DNA of 64,000 bases from Chryseobacterium bernardetii (GCF_003815975.1 NZ_CP033932.1:3143501-3207500); one strand, 5' to 3'; counted from the stretch's first letter, positions 43,031-53,220 are shown. Translations and numbers: made by a program. Notes: generated from the sequence alone by a model not told the origin.

Positions 43031-43660
43031 TTATCTAAAGCCGCCGCTGCTCTGTTGTCTTTCTGAACCTGAGCTTTGGTTGCTGCCTGAACTATTTCTG
43101 AATCCACCATCTGATGATTCGGATCTTCCGCTGTTTGTATTCCCTGAATTTCTGAATCCACCAGAATTGGTTCCTCGGTTTTCAAAGCTGTTTGAGTTTC
43201 TGAACCCACCGTTGCTTTGGTTATTCTGATTTCCCTGGTTGTTTTGATAGCCACTGTTTGAGTTTCTGAAACCGCCACTGCTGTTATTGTTGGAGTTTCT
43301 GTTGTATCCACCATTATATCCACTGTTTCCGTTATTACGGAAGCCATTATTCGGTCTCTGTGAAGTCACAGTAGTTCTTCTTTCTACGTATACTTTTCTT
43401 CTGGAGTTATTATAAGTATCATAATAGTAAGGGATACCATTATCATAGTAGTAATTAATATTGTTTCTGTAATAATATCCGTCATTACCATAATATCCGC
43501 CACTGCCATAATATCCTGAAGGAGCATAATAATATCCGTTGTTATAATATGGGTCACCATAACCATAGCCGTTACTGCCATAACCATCTGTGTATGCAAG
43601 ACAAGATGTTAAAGTGCTTATAGCAAAGATACTAACTGCTATTTTGAATAAATTTTTCAT
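43031..43660 (-). CDS. Low-complexity lipoprotein with GGFRN repeats
   Basis: 209 residues. A signal peptide with the lipobox LTSC (about residue 19) precedes a Gly/Tyr/Asn-rich segment (about 24-85) and a short basic stretch (RRKVYVERRT). The C-terminal half is Ser/Asn/Gly-rich, carries GGFRNS-type repeats about every 17-25 residues, and ends exactly in GGFR. No enzyme motif is present. It is likely a surface or periplasmic structural or adhesive lipoprotein. A second open frame over the same DNA is a by-product of the repeats. The gene follows pnuC by 4 nt. Confidence 0.75.
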   Translation of the reverse strand: MKNLFKIAVSIFAISTLTSCLAYTDGYGSNGYGYGDPYYNNGYYYAPSGYYGSGGYYGNDGYYYRNNINYYYDNGIPYYYDTYNNSRRKVYVERRTTVTSQRPNNGFRNNGNSGYNGGYNRNSNNNSSGGFRNSNSGYQNNQGNQNNQSNGGFRNSNSFENRGTNSGGFRNSGNTNSGRSESSDGGFRNSSGSNQSSGSERQQSSGGFR

Positions 43661-43664
43661 AACT

Positions 43665-44336
43665 TTATTGTACTTTTTTTTCTTTAAAACTTTTTTTCCA
43701 ATTGAGGTATCCTAAGATAGCCATTATAGTAAATACCAAATATTGAACCGAAGTGATGCCAAGACCCTTAAAAATCATCATAGGCATGCAAATAAAATCT
43801 CCGATAATCCAGAAAATCCAGTTCTCAATGCGCTGTTTGGCCATAAACCACATGCCTGCTAAAAATATTGAAGTTGTAAAAACATCCATCCAATTGGCCC
43901 AATCCAAATGGTATAATCCGAGGCTGGTACCATCCATTGAAAAATGATTGTCAATATAAGGTTTATAATAATAAATAAGAGTAACCAGTCCCAGACTCAG
44001 GATAAAAAGAATAATAGCATATATCCATTCTTTTTTCGTGGCCCAGGAAACGTCTACATGAACGTGATCTTTAGAATTTTTTGCCCATAGAACCCAGCCA
44101 TAGACACTCATTATGGTGTAATATACATTAATCAGGCAATCCCCCAATAGTCCGAAGTTAAAAAGAATATATACATAGATCAGGGTTGAAATAATGCCGG
44201 TAGGGTACACCCATATATTTTTCTTAATGGAAAAATATACGCTCAAAGTTCCGAAAATTGCACCCGATGCTTCCAGCATAATCTGTAAAGAATCGTAGCT
44301 TTCATAAGGCTTTACAAAAAGATCATATAAATTCAT
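43665..44336 (-). CDS. pnuC: Nicotinamide mononucleotide/riboside transporter PnuC
   Basis: 223 residues with about seven hydrophobic helices. LEASGAIFGTLSVYFSIKKN and WPTGIISTLIY-like VYPTGIISTLIY are PnuC features, as is WIIGDFICMPMM with GYLNWKK near the end. It brings nicotinamide riboside into the cell for NAD. I start at the ATG 44336 (MNLYDLFVKPYE) rather than an upstream TTG. A thiamine- or NAD-type riboswitch was looked for upstream and not seen. It is followed by the repeat-rich lipoprotein at 4 nt. Confidence 0.9.
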   Translation of the reverse strand: MNLYDLFVKPYESYDSLQIMLEASGAIFGTLSVYFSIKKNIWVYPTGIISTLIYVYILFNFGLLGDCLINVYYTIMSVYGWVLWAKNSKDHVHVDVSWATKKEWIYAIILFILSLGLVTLIYYYKPYIDNHFSMDGTSLGLYHLDWANWMDVFTTSIFLAGMWFMAKQRIENWIFWIIGDFICMPMMIFKGLGITSVQYLVFTIMAILGYLNWKKSFKEKKVQ

Positions 44337-44469
44337 GCGATCAAAAATAAGCAAAAAAATGGACTTTTTAAAATGGATTATATAATGTGTTGTTTGTGTT
44401 TTTGAAGGCTTTAATGTAAAATAAATGATGAAAGTTTAACGATAAACGTGAGAGTTCCTAAATTTTTTA

Positions 44470-44477
44470 TATTTTTG
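44470..44477 (+). promoter_or_regulatory. Candidate -7 element for the APC permease
   Basis: TATTTTTG matches TAnnTTTG 24 nt before the start codon. Confidence 0.4.
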
Positions 44478-44501
44478 TGAATCCTTAAATAAATAAAAAA
44501 C

Positions 44502-46019
44502 ATGTCGAAAATTTGGGTTAAAAAGCCACTAAGTGCCTATGAGGCAGATATGAAGAAAAGTGAGCTGAAGAAAGTCCTTGGAAAATGGAGTTTAACAGCA
44601 ATAGGAGTAGGTGCTATCATTGGAGGTGGAATCTTTGTTCTTACAGGAACAGGAGCCTATTATCATGCAGGACCTGCACTTGCAATCTCTTTTATTATAG
44701 CAGGAATTGCCTGCGTTTTTGCAGCATTATGTTATGCGGAGTTCGCTTCCATTATCCCTGTTGAGGGATCAGCATATGCTTATGCTTACGGAACAGTGGG
44801 AGAAATTTTCGCTTGGGCCATGGGTTGGTGTCTCATTCTGGAATATGCCATGGCGAGTATGGCAGTTTCCGTGAGCTGGTCCGGTTATTTCACCAAATTT
44901 TTGAAAATTTTTGGGGTTCATTTACCCGCTTATCTTACTTCAGATCCTGCAAGTTATACAGGAAGTGGTTTTTCAATGAACCTGCCGGCATTTATTCTTG
45001 TTCTTTTAATCACAGCCTTATTGGTAAAAGGAACTAAAGAAGCAGCAGGAGCTAATAATCTGATTGTATTGTTAAAAACTTCAGCCGTTATCTTCGTAGT
45101 AATTGCAGGAACTTATATTATTTTTTCAAATCCAGAATTGTACAGTGCTGCAGACGGTGTGAAAAACTGGAAGCCTTTTATCCCGGATCAGGTTCCGATC
45201 AAAAACTCTGAAGGTGATCTGGTTTCCGCATATGGAATTAAAGGTATTATTTCAGGTGCAGCTGCTATTTTCTTTGCCTATATTGGTTTTGATGCTGTTT
45301 CTACTCAGGCGGGAGAGGCCATTAATCCTAAGAAAGATGTACCGTTTGCCATCATTGCTTCATTACTGATCTGTACTGCCTTATATATCTGTGTATCACT
45401 TGTATTAACAGGAATGATGCATTATACAGACTTTAATCCAAACGGAAAATATCCGGATGCCATTAAAGCACCTGTAGCTTATGCATTTGAAATTGCCGGA
45501 AAACACTGGGCAAGTAATATCGTAACCATCGCGGCTACTGTAGGTTTAATTTCTGTAGTAATGGTAATGATGATGGGCCAATCCAGAATCTTTATCGGAA
45601 TGGCAAAAGACGGTTTAATTCCTAGATTCTTTGGAGAACTTCACCCAAAAACAAAAACACCTTATAAAGGAATTATTTTATTGGGAGTTATTGTGGCATT
45701 TATTGCTGCATTTACTCCAATTTCCACTTTGGCAGATATGACGAGCTTCGGAACCCTGTTTGCATTTACATTGGTGTGTATCGCTGTTTGGGTAATGAGA
45801 AAAAAAGAACCTAATTTGATAAGACCTTTCAGAGTTCCTGCTTATAAAATAGTAGTAGGATTAGGAGTGATCATCAATTTATATTTGATTTATAACCTGA
45901 GTGATCATGCAAAAGAGCTTTCTGCAGGTTGGTTATTGTTAGGTGGAATTGTATATTTCCTTTATGGTAAAAGAAACAGTAAACTTAACAACCCTGAAAA
46001 GTATCAGGATGAATTATAA
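44502..46019 (+). CDS. APC-superfamily amino acid permease
   Basis: 505 residues with 12-13 hydrophobic helices. The first helix has AIGVGAIIGGGIFVLTGTGA, the unwound Gly-rich substrate and sodium/proton site of the cationic amino acid transporter-type APC permeases. FFAYIGFDAVSTQAGEAINP is the family signature of helix 6. It imports an amino acid at the inner membrane. A UUCG-capped terminator follows, and the gene is monocistronic. Confidence 0.93.
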   Translation: MSKIWVKKPLSAYEADMKKSELKKVLGKWSLTAIGVGAIIGGGIFVLTGTGAYYHAGPALAISFIIAGIACVFAALCYAEFASIIPVEGSAYAYAYGTVGEIFAWAMGWCLILEYAMASMAVSVSWSGYFTKFLKIFGVHLPAYLTSDPASYTGSGFSMNLPAFILVLLITALLVKGTKEAAGANNLIVLLKTSAVIFVVIAGTYIIFSNPELYSAADGVKNWKPFIPDQVPIKNSEGDLVSAYGIKGIISGAAAIFFAYIGFDAVSTQAGEAINPKKDVPFAIIASLLICTALYICVSLVLTGMMHYTDFNPNGKYPDAIKAPVAYAFEIAGKHWASNIVTIAATVGLISVVMVMMMGQSRIFIGMAKDGLIPRFFGELHPKTKTPYKGIILLGVIVAFIAAFTPISTLADMTSFGTLFAFTLVCIAVWVMRKKEPNLIRPFRVPAYKIVVGLGVIINLYLIYNLSDHAKELSAGWLLLGGIVYFLYGKRNSKLNNPEKYQDEL

Positions 46020-46022
46020 TAC

Positions 46023-46044
46023 AAACCGCTTCGGCGGTTTTTTT
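46023..46044 (+). terminator. Intrinsic terminator after the APC permease
   Basis: AAACCGC-TTCG-GCGGTTT followed by T residues; a textbook UUCG-capped hairpin. Confidence 0.92.
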
Positions 46045-46070
46045 GTTGCAAATAACCTATAACAGAAAAT

Positions 46071-47081
46071 ATGAAAAAGTTTTTGTCCATTATATTCCTT
46101 TCTGTAGGAATAACTGCATTTTCCCAACAGGTAGAGAATATTGAAGTGGTCCTTAATGATAAAATCAGCATCCGGGCCCTTCAATTATATGATAACAAAG
46201 TATGGTACAGCGGCTCGGAATCTAAGTTCGGGTTTGTGGATCTTAAGGATATCAAAAATCAAAAGCAAATTAAGCTTTCTGATGAAAAGCTTGAATTCAG
46301 AACCCTTGCACAGGATAAGAACTCGTTTTATGCAATCAATATTGTAAGTCCGGCCCGTTTCTTCAAAATTGATAAAAAAGATTTGAAATCGCAGATTGTT
46401 TATACAGATTCTGCAAAAACTGCATTCTACGATGCTTTACATTTTGTGAATGATAAACTTGCCTATACATTCAGTGATTCAGACAGTGACCAGCTATTAA
46501 AGCTGGCTGTTTATAAAGATGGTAAATGGGGAATGTTTAAGAATAATGTAAAGCTGAATGAAGGCGAAGCTGCTTTTGCTGCCAGTAATACCAATATTTC
46601 TTCTACGAAAAAAAATCTCTGGATAGCCACAGGAGGGAAGGCTTCGAGAATTATAAAGCTGAATCTTAAGAATGAAAAGCTGGAAATATTTAATACACCT
46701 TTTATCCAGGGAGAGTCTTCACAAGGGATGTATTCCATCGATTTTTATGATGACCAGTTTGGAGTTGCAGTAGGAGGCGACTATACCAAACAGGATGCTA
46801 ATGTTAATAATATTGCGACTACTAAAGATGGTGGTGAAACCTGGCAGATCCAGGCTTCAGGCCAGAATGCAGGTTATATGACCTGTGTGAAAATTAAGCC
46901 GGGTTCAAAAGGGAAGGAGATCATTGCGGTAGGAGACCGGCACATCAGTTATTCATCAGACTTTGGTAAGACATGGAAGAAGATTTCTGATGAAAAGGGA
47001 CTGTATGTCTGTCAATGGATTGATGGAAGCAGTGTGGTTTTAGCAGGTAAAGATAAAATTTTAGTAATGAAAATAAAATAA
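46071..47081 (+). CDS. Exported BNR/YCF48-like beta-propeller protein
   Basis: 336 residues with a signal peptide (1-18, ending AFSQ). Asp-box/BNR-like repeats occur as TTKDGGETWQIQAS and SSDFGKTWKKIS near the C terminus, with looser repeats before. This suggests a six- or seven-bladed propeller similar to photosystem-assembly factor YCF48 relatives often labelled oxidoreductase in Bacteroidetes. No catalytic motif is seen, and it is more likely a binding or assembly protein in the periplasm. Confidence 0.82.
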   Translation: MKKFLSIIFLSVGITAFSQQVENIEVVLNDKISIRALQLYDNKVWYSGSESKFGFVDLKDIKNQKQIKLSDEKLEFRTLAQDKNSFYAINIVSPARFFKIDKKDLKSQIVYTDSAKTAFYDALHFVNDKLAYTFSDSDSDQLLKLAVYKDGKWGMFKNNVKLNEGEAAFAASNTNISSTKKNLWIATGGKASRIIKLNLKNEKLEIFNTPFIQGESSQGMYSIDFYDDQFGVAVGGDYTKQDANVNNIATTKDGGETWQIQASGQNAGYMTCVKIKPGSKGKEIIAVGDRHISYSSDFGKTWKKISDEKGLYVCQWIDGSSVVLAGKDKILVMKIK

Positions 47082-47263
47082 GATTCGCGGATGGGAAAAA
47101 TTGAGGGATTATATTTTTTAATGGTTGTTCAATTCGTATCAATAAAATAAATGTTACTGATAGAATTTATCATTATATCCCTAACAGGTTTAAACAGTGT
47201 ATTTAGACTCATTCTAAACTATAACCTAATATAATTCATAGGTTAAAATTCATAACTAATGGT

Positions 47264-47271
47264 TAATTTTG
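47264..47271 (+). promoter_or_regulatory. Candidate -7 element for hemN
   Basis: TAATTTTG matches TAnnTTTG 54 nt before the start codon. No FNR-like site was recognised. Confidence 0.35.
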
Positions 47272-47325
47272 TAGGATGGAATTTTAATCATGTTAAACTT
47301 CCTTTTATAAAATTTTATTTTCAAA

Positions 47326-48684
47326 ATGAATTCTTTAATAGATAAGTATAATATTCCCGGACCCCGCTACACTTCTTATCCTACGGTTCCTTATTGGGAT
47401 GAATCTACATTTTCACCGGAAAGCTGGAAGGAGAGTGTAATAAGGTCTTTTCAGGAAAGCAATGCAAAGGAGGGAATTTCTATTTATATCCATTTGCCTT
47501 TCTGTGAGGCATTGTGTACATTCTGCGCATGTCATAAACGTATTACGAAGCAACATAGTGTTGAGATTCCTTATCTGGAAAGTGTTTTAAAAGAATGGAA
47601 ACTCTATCTGGGACTTTTTAATGAAAAACCAAAGTTAAAAGAATTACACTTGGGGGGCGGTACTCCAACATTTTTCTCTCCTGAAAATCTGAGAACATTA
47701 TTGGAAGGAATTTTTTCAACAGTAGAAATTGCAGAACACCCTGAGTTTTCATTTGAAGGACACCCGAATAATACTACGAAGGAACATCTTCAGACTTTAT
47801 ATGATCTTGGCTTCAGAAGGGTAAGCTTTGGGGTGCAGGACTATGACCCTAAAGTACAAAAAGCCATTAACAGGATTCAGCCTTTTGAGAACGTGAAGAA
47901 CGTAACGGAATGGGCTAAAGAAATTGGCTACAGAGGAATCAGTCATGATTTGGTTTTCGGTCTTCCGCACCAGACCTGGGAGGCCATGGAAAATACCATC
48001 AGAAAAACAATGGAGCTGAAGCCTGATAGACTGGCATTTTACTCTTATGCTCACGTTCCATGGGTAAAAGGAGTAGGGCAGAGAGGTTTTGATGAAAATG
48101 ACCTTCCAAGCGGAGAAGAAAAACGCCGTTTGTATGAAGATGGTAAAAAATTGCTTCAGGATTTAGGATATATTGAGGTAGGGATGGATCATTTTTCTTT
48201 AGAACATGATGATTTATACCAGTCTCTGATTCATAAAAGGCTTCACAGGAACTTTATGGGATACACCTCAAGCAATACCCAGCTGATGGTAGGGCTCGGA
48301 ATGTCTGCCATTTCAGATTCATGGTATGCTTTTGCCCAGAATGTAAAAACGGTAGAAGAATACCAGACGATGGTAGAAGAAGGTAAAATTCCAGTGGTGA
48401 AAGGTCATGTTCTGAATGAAGAAGATCTGATTGTAAGAAGACATATTTTAAATCTGATGTGTCAGCTTGAAACCACTTTTACTACAGATAATTCTTTTGC
48501 TGAGCTTGATAACGCTTTAGACATGCTGAAAGAAATGGAAAATGACGGATTGGTTGAAATTTCAGGTAAGGAAATTAAAATTACAGAAGCAGGCAGGGCT
48601 TTTACCCGAAATGTAGCAATGGTTTTTGATCTAAGAATGATGAGAAATAAACCGGAAACGAGAATATTCTCAATGACAATATAA
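47326..48684 (+). CDS. hemN: Oxygen-independent coproporphyrinogen III oxidase
   Basis: A 452-residue radical SAM enzyme decarboxylating coproporphyrinogen III to protoporphyrinogen IX. The cluster motif is IHLPFCEALCTFCACHK (CxxxCxxC) near residues 62-72. Further motifs are LHLGGGTPTFFSPE, GHPNNTTKEHL and ISHDLVFGLPHQ, and the C terminus carries the HemN domain. It is the true HemN type, not HemW. This heme step allows anaerobic or microaerobic growth. A bidirectional terminator follows. Confidence 0.95.
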   Translation: MNSLIDKYNIPGPRYTSYPTVPYWDESTFSPESWKESVIRSFQESNAKEGISIYIHLPFCEALCTFCACHKRITKQHSVEIPYLESVLKEWKLYLGLFNEKPKLKELHLGGGTPTFFSPENLRTLLEGIFSTVEIAEHPEFSFEGHPNNTTKEHLQTLYDLGFRRVSFGVQDYDPKVQKAINRIQPFENVKNVTEWAKEIGYRGISHDLVFGLPHQTWEAMENTIRKTMELKPDRLAFYSYAHVPWVKGVGQRGFDENDLPSGEEKRRLYEDGKKLLQDLGYIEVGMDHFSLEHDDLYQSLIHKRLHRNFMGYTSSNTQLMVGLGMSAISDSWYAFAQNVKTVEEYQTMVEEGKIPVVKGHVLNEEDLIVRRHILNLMCQLETTFTTDNSFAELDNALDMLKEMENDGLVEISGKEIKITEAGRAFTRNVAMVFDLRMMRNKPETRIFSMTI

Positions 48685-48720
48685 AACAAAAGCGGTTCGG
48701 TCTTGAACCGCTTTTGTTTT
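48683..48720. terminator. Bidirectional terminator, 16-bp perfect stem
   Basis: AAAACAAAAGCGGTTC pairs with GAACCGCTTTTGTTTT around a six-base loop, between hemN and the convergent dehydrogenase. Confidence 0.92.
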
Positions 48721-48738
48721 GGTTAAAGTTTACTCTTT

Positions 48739-50109
48739 TTACTTGATAACAATTTTCTGGCTGTAAGATTTATAATCTCCTGATTTCAGATTGATAAAAT
48801 AAACTCCAGGAGTAAGTCCGGAAATATCAATACCCTTTTCATTAGTGATATTATCTGTTTTTAACATTTTTCGCCCTTCGGCACTGATGATCTCTGCTGT
48901 TGTGTTTTTGCCTTTAACTCCACTGATGAAAATCTGTTTTGAAGCAGGGTTGGGATAGATTTTTATTGTTTCTGGAAAATCATTTTCATGGGTATTTAAG
49001 GTTCCTGTTGTAATTTTATAAATTTTTCCACTTTCAACTCCGGCTACATAAAGTTCTTTCTGGGAATCTTGTCCAAAAGAAGAAAAGCCGTTTCCGCTAT
49101 ATGCAGATGTCCATGTGATCGAATTATCAGTATTCAGAATACCTATCTGGTTAGAGCAATAGTCTGCAAAGAAATATTTCCCCTGAAGAGATGGATATTG
49201 AGTTCCCCTGTAGACATAGCCGCCGGTAATAGAGCATTTTCCTCCGGAGTGATCATAGACAGCAACAGGAAATGTCATTGTAGACTGCGCTGGGCATCCT
49301 GTTGTATTGTAAGCCGTATTTCCTTCATAACAGCGCCATCCATAATTGCTTCCAGCTTGGGTAATAGGCATTTTATTGATCTCCTCAATGGCTCCCTGGC
49401 CTACATCGGCAATCATAGCATTTCCGGTAGTAATATCAAATGAAAATTTCCATGCATTTCGGAGTCCATAGGCCCATACTTCATCTGCACCATCAATGGT
49501 GTTTCCTACAAAAGGATTATCAGGAGGAATATTATATGGACCGGTAGCGTCTACATCTAATCTCAACATTTTTCCCAGTAATGAGTTTTTATTTTGAGCA
49601 TTGTTGTTGGGATCTCCGGCGCTTCCACCGTCACCGGTTATAACCCAAAGTTTTCCATCAGGGGCAAAGTGGATGCTTCCGCCATTGTGATTGGCAAATG
49701 GTTTGGGAATGTTCAGTAATATTTTTTCAGAATTGGGGTCTGCCACATCAGGATTGGTGGAATTGACACTATATCTTGCCAATACAACATTACCGGCCGT
49801 ATTATTATAATACACAAAAAAATACCCATTGGTAGAGTATTGCGGATGGAATGCAAGTCCTAAAAGACCTCTTTCACCATTAAAAAGAATCTTTGAAGAA
49901 ATATTCAGGAAATTAGTGGGATTAATTGTCCCATCAGGCTGAATTATTTTTATGATACCATTCTGCTGAACCACGAATAACCGGCTGTCATTGGCGTTTG
50001 TAATCTCCACAGGACTGGTTAGCCCGGTGGCAAATTCAACCAAATTAATGCTTTGAGCATTAACGATTAAGGAAGAAAAGATACTTAGGGTAAAAAGTAG
50101 ATTTTTCAT
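48739..50109 (-). CDS. PQQ-dependent sugar dehydrogenase-like protein with T9SS sorting domain
   Basis: 456 residues. A signal peptide (1-18) precedes a glucose/sorbosone-dehydrogenase-type beta propeller (about 20-370). Motifs are GERGLLGLAFHPQYSTNGYF, the HNGGSIHFAPDGKLW site with the catalytic-type His, GDGGSAGDPNNNAQ and EVWAYGLRNAWKFSFD. The last ~75 residues (IYPNPASKQIFISG, then LTPGVYFINL) are a type A T9SS sorting domain. It is exported across the outer membrane and probably oxidises aldose sugars extracellularly; the cofactor and substrate are inferred. Confidence 0.93.
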   Translation of the reverse strand: MKNLLFTLSIFSSLIVNAQSINLVEFATGLTSPVEITNANDSRLFVVQQNGIIKIIQPDGTINPTNFLNISSKILFNGERGLLGLAFHPQYSTNGYFFVYYNNTAGNVVLARYSVNSTNPDVADPNSEKILLNIPKPFANHNGGSIHFAPDGKLWVITGDGGSAGDPNNNAQNKNSLLGKMLRLDVDATGPYNIPPDNPFVGNTIDGADEVWAYGLRNAWKFSFDITTGNAMIADVGQGAIEEINKMPITQAGSNYGWRCYEGNTAYNTTGCPAQSTMTFPVAVYDHSGGKCSITGGYVYRGTQYPSLQGKYFFADYCSNQIGILNTDNSITWTSAYSGNGFSSFGQDSQKELYVAGVESGKIYKITTGTLNTHENDFPETIKIYPNPASKQIFISGVKGKNTTAEIISAEGRKMLKTDNITNEKGIDISGLTPGVYFINLKSGDYKSYSQKIVIK

Positions 50110-50288
50110 AATATTTTGATAGTTAAGGTGTTGAAATATGAATGAAAATTTTATACCAATTAAATTTTGAGAACTTCACTATGATACCATGAAATAATTG
50201 TTAAATCTTAAATAGAAATCAGAATACTGATATATCTGAAAATAAACCATTTCTGTTGTTAAAAATTCATAAAATACAAGAAAATCAT

Positions 50289-50296
50289 TATATTTG
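50289..50296 (+). promoter_or_regulatory. Candidate -7 element for secDF
   Basis: TATATTTG matches TAnnTTTG 29 nt before the start codon. No TTG is seen at the standard spacing. Confidence 0.4.
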
Positions 50297-50325
50297 CCGA
50301 CTTAATTTAACGTAGTTATAACAAA

Positions 50326-53220
50326 ATGCAAGGAAAAGGACTTATTACAATTGTTGCTATTGTCCTGGGGTTGATTTGCTTAAACGAGCTATTACCAACC
50401 TGGTACGCCAGCAAAATTGAATCGCAGATAGAAGCTGCGAAAGGAAACGAGAAAGAGATCAAACGAATCAAAGAAGATACTCTTAATCTTGGGTATACGA
50501 AGCTTTATTATTCAAAAGCTAAAGACAAGGAAATGAAATTGGGTCTTGACTTAAAAGGAGGGATCAACGTTCTTTTGGAAATCAACCAGAGAGATTTGGT
50601 GAACGATTTAACCAATTATTCTACAAATCCTGTTCTTATTGAGGCTTTAAACAAGACTGATGAAGCTCAGAAAAACTCAACAAAATCTTACATCGACAAC
50701 TTCTTTGAACAGTTCGATGCGGTTAACAAAGCAAAAGGAACAAACCTGAAGCTTGCTGATCCGGAACTTTTCGGAAACACAAACTTATCTGAAATCAAGT
50801 ATAATACTACTGATGAGCAGGTAAAAAGTATTGTTAAAAGAAGAATTGATCTTTCTGTAGGAACGGCTTTCGAGGTAATCAGAACGAGAATTGATAAGCT
50901 TGGAGCAATCCAGCCAAACGTTCAGAGAGTACCTGGTACAGCTAGGATTTCTGTAGAAATGCCTGGTATGAAGGATATCGACAAGGTAAAGAAAATGCTT
51001 CAGACTTCTGCAAAACTACAGTTCTGGGAAGTACAGCAGGTTCCTGAAATTGCACCTTATTTCCAGACATTAACAACTATGGTTGCTGCAAAAGGAGATT
51101 CTATGGGAGTTGCAAAGAATGTGAACTTCATGAACCTTTTACAGCTTGACAAATTAAGAAGTAATGGTGTAGCGAATGTAAAATTATCTGATACTGCTGT
51201 TGTAAACAAAATCTTAAACAGCAAAGTAGGTATGGCTTTACGTCCTGCAAACATTAAATATACACAGTTCATGTGGGGTTACAAACCTGAAGCTACAAGT
51301 CCTGATGATTTAGTATTGTATGCAATCAGAAGTAACATCAACCAAAAAGCTCCGGTTGACGGTGCTGTAGAAACTGCAAACATCAGCTACGACGAACTTG
51401 GAAGAGTAGTGGTAGACATGCAGATGGACTCTAAAGGAGCTAAAGAATGGAAAACCCTAACAGAGAAAAACGTTGGAAAACCAGTAGCTGTAACACTTGA
51501 TAACAGAGTATACACTGCTCCTAACGTTGTAAGTGCCATTCCTAACGGTAGAACTCAGATCTCTGGTAACTTCTCTCAGGAAGAAGCTAAAGAATTGGTT
51601 GACGTTTTAGGGGCTGGTAAATTACCTGCAGGTGCTAAAGTAGTTCAGGCTACTCAGGTAGGTCCGTCTTTAGGGCAGGAGTCTATTAATGCAGGGATGA
51701 TTTCATTTGCAATCGCATTCTTAATTATCATTGTTTATATTATTTTCTATTACGGTGGTGCAGGGGTGTACGCTGTAATTGCGATGGTAATTAACCTTTT
51801 CTATATTTTCGGAATTATGGATTCCGGAGACTTCACTCTTACGCTTCCTGGTATTGCTGGTATCGTATTAACGATGGCTATGGCGGTAGATACGAACGTA
51901 ATTATCTATGAAAGAACTAAAGAAGAACTATTCGCTGGTAAGAGCATCTTAGAAGCTTATAAAGACGGTTTCAAACACGCATTAAGTGCGATTATTGACG
52001 GTCACTCTACTACGTTATTAACTGCAGTTGTATTGTTCTTCTTTGGAACAGGGCCTATTAAAGGTTTTGCATTGACATTGATGATCGGTATTATCATGAC
52101 ATTGTTCACTTCTGTATTATTATCAAGAGTAATGATCTTCAGCAGGCTGAACAAAGGTAAACACCTTTCTGTATGGACTCCGCCAACAAAAAACCTATTC
52201 AGAAATACCTGGATCGACTTCATTGGGAAGAGAAAGTATGCATACATCATCTCTGCTGTATTAACAGTGATCTGTTTAGTATCAATGTTTACTCACGGTT
52301 TCAAATATGGTATTGATTTTACAGGAGGTAGAAACTATGTAGTAAGATTTGATAAGGACGTAAACGCTAATGATGTTGAAGAAAAATTAGTAAAACTATT
52401 CAAAACTGAAGATGGTAAAAACTCTTCTGTAGAAGCTAAAACTTTCGGAAACTCTAAGCAATTGAAAATCTCTACAGATTACCTTATTGAAGATGAATCT
52501 TTAAAAGCTGACCAGACTATTGAGCAGAAGTTATACGAAGGATTAAAAGGAGACCTTCCTTCTAATATTACTTTAAATGACTTCAAATCAGCAGACAAAG
52601 ACCATGCAGGTATCATTTCATCTGAAAAAGTAGGTCCTACGGTTGCTGATGATATTCAGACACACGGTATCCTTGCGGTAGTTGCTGCATTGGCTGGTAT
52701 CTTTATCTATATCTTATTCAGATTTAGAAAATGGCAGTTCTCTTTAGGAGCTGTAGCAGCATTGTTCCACGATGCGGTGATTATTTTAGGAACGTATTCA
52801 TTACTTCATAAATATATGCCGTTTAACATGGAGATCAACCAGGATTTCATTGCTGCGATCCTTACGGTATTAGGATACTCAATCAATGACACGGTAATTA
52901 TCTTCGACAGAATTAGAGAATACCTTAGAGAGAAAAAATCTTTAACATTAGCTGGATTATTTGATGACTCTATTTCAAGTACATTGGGTAGAACATTCAA
53001 CACTTCATTCACTACGATTTTGGTGATCCTTGCGATCTTCATCTTTGGTGGTGATAACCTGAGAGGTTTCATGTTTGCTATGTTAATCGGTATTGGATTC
53101 GGTACTTACTCATCAATCTTTATTGCATCGGCAATTGCTTATGACTTCCTTAAGAAAGGTAAAGAAGAAGAAGTACACGGAAAAACCACTTCTGATAAAG
53201 AAGTACTTGCTTCAAAATAA
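50326..53220 (+). CDS. secDF: SecDF fused protein-export membrane protein
   Basis: A 964-residue natural SecD-SecF fusion. The SecD half has a large periplasmic P1 domain with MKLGLDLKGGINVLLEI and a membrane part with AVDTNVIIYERTKEE. The SecF half begins near residue 630 (FIGKRKYAYIIS) and has FKYGIDFTGGRNYVV and GYSINDTVIIFDRIREYLRE, the conserved Asp-containing helix. It uses proton motive force to pull proteins through SecYEG. The fusion is usual in Bacteroidetes and some Bacillus. Monocistronic, with promoter and terminator in place. Confidence 0.97.
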   Translation: MQGKGLITIVAIVLGLICLNELLPTWYASKIESQIEAAKGNEKEIKRIKEDTLNLGYTKLYYSKAKDKEMKLGLDLKGGINVLLEINQRDLVNDLTNYSTNPVLIEALNKTDEAQKNSTKSYIDNFFEQFDAVNKAKGTNLKLADPELFGNTNLSEIKYNTTDEQVKSIVKRRIDLSVGTAFEVIRTRIDKLGAIQPNVQRVPGTARISVEMPGMKDIDKVKKMLQTSAKLQFWEVQQVPEIAPYFQTLTTMVAAKGDSMGVAKNVNFMNLLQLDKLRSNGVANVKLSDTAVVNKILNSKVGMALRPANIKYTQFMWGYKPEATSPDDLVLYAIRSNINQKAPVDGAVETANISYDELGRVVVDMQMDSKGAKEWKTLTEKNVGKPVAVTLDNRVYTAPNVVSAIPNGRTQISGNFSQEEAKELVDVLGAGKLPAGAKVVQATQVGPSLGQESINAGMISFAIAFLIIIVYIIFYYGGAGVYAVIAMVINLFYIFGIMDSGDFTLTLPGIAGIVLTMAMAVDTNVIIYERTKEELFAGKSILEAYKDGFKHALSAIIDGHSTTLLTAVVLFFFGTGPIKGFALTLMIGIIMTLFTSVLLSRVMIFSRLNKGKHLSVWTPPTKNLFRNTWIDFIGKRKYAYIISAVLTVICLVSMFTHGFKYGIDFTGGRNYVVRFDKDVNANDVEEKLVKLFKTEDGKNSSVEAKTFGNSKQLKISTDYLIEDESLKADQTIEQKLYEGLKGDLPSNITLNDFKSADKDHAGIISSEKVGPTVADDIQTHGILAVVAALAGIFIYILFRFRKWQFSLGAVAALFHDAVIILGTYSLLHKYMPFNMEINQDFIAAILTVLGYSINDTVIIFDRIREYLREKKSLTLAGLFDDSISSTLGRTFNTSFTTILVILAIFIFGGDNLRGFMFAMLIGIGFGTYSSIFIASAIAYDFLKKGKEEEVHGKTTSDKEVLASK

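Noticed and set aside
43021..43347. Second open frame over the repeat-rich lipoprotein gene
   Set aside because: Its Thr/Glu/Val-rich translation is a frame-shadow of the Ser/Gly/Asn repeats; it has no signal peptide or start context.
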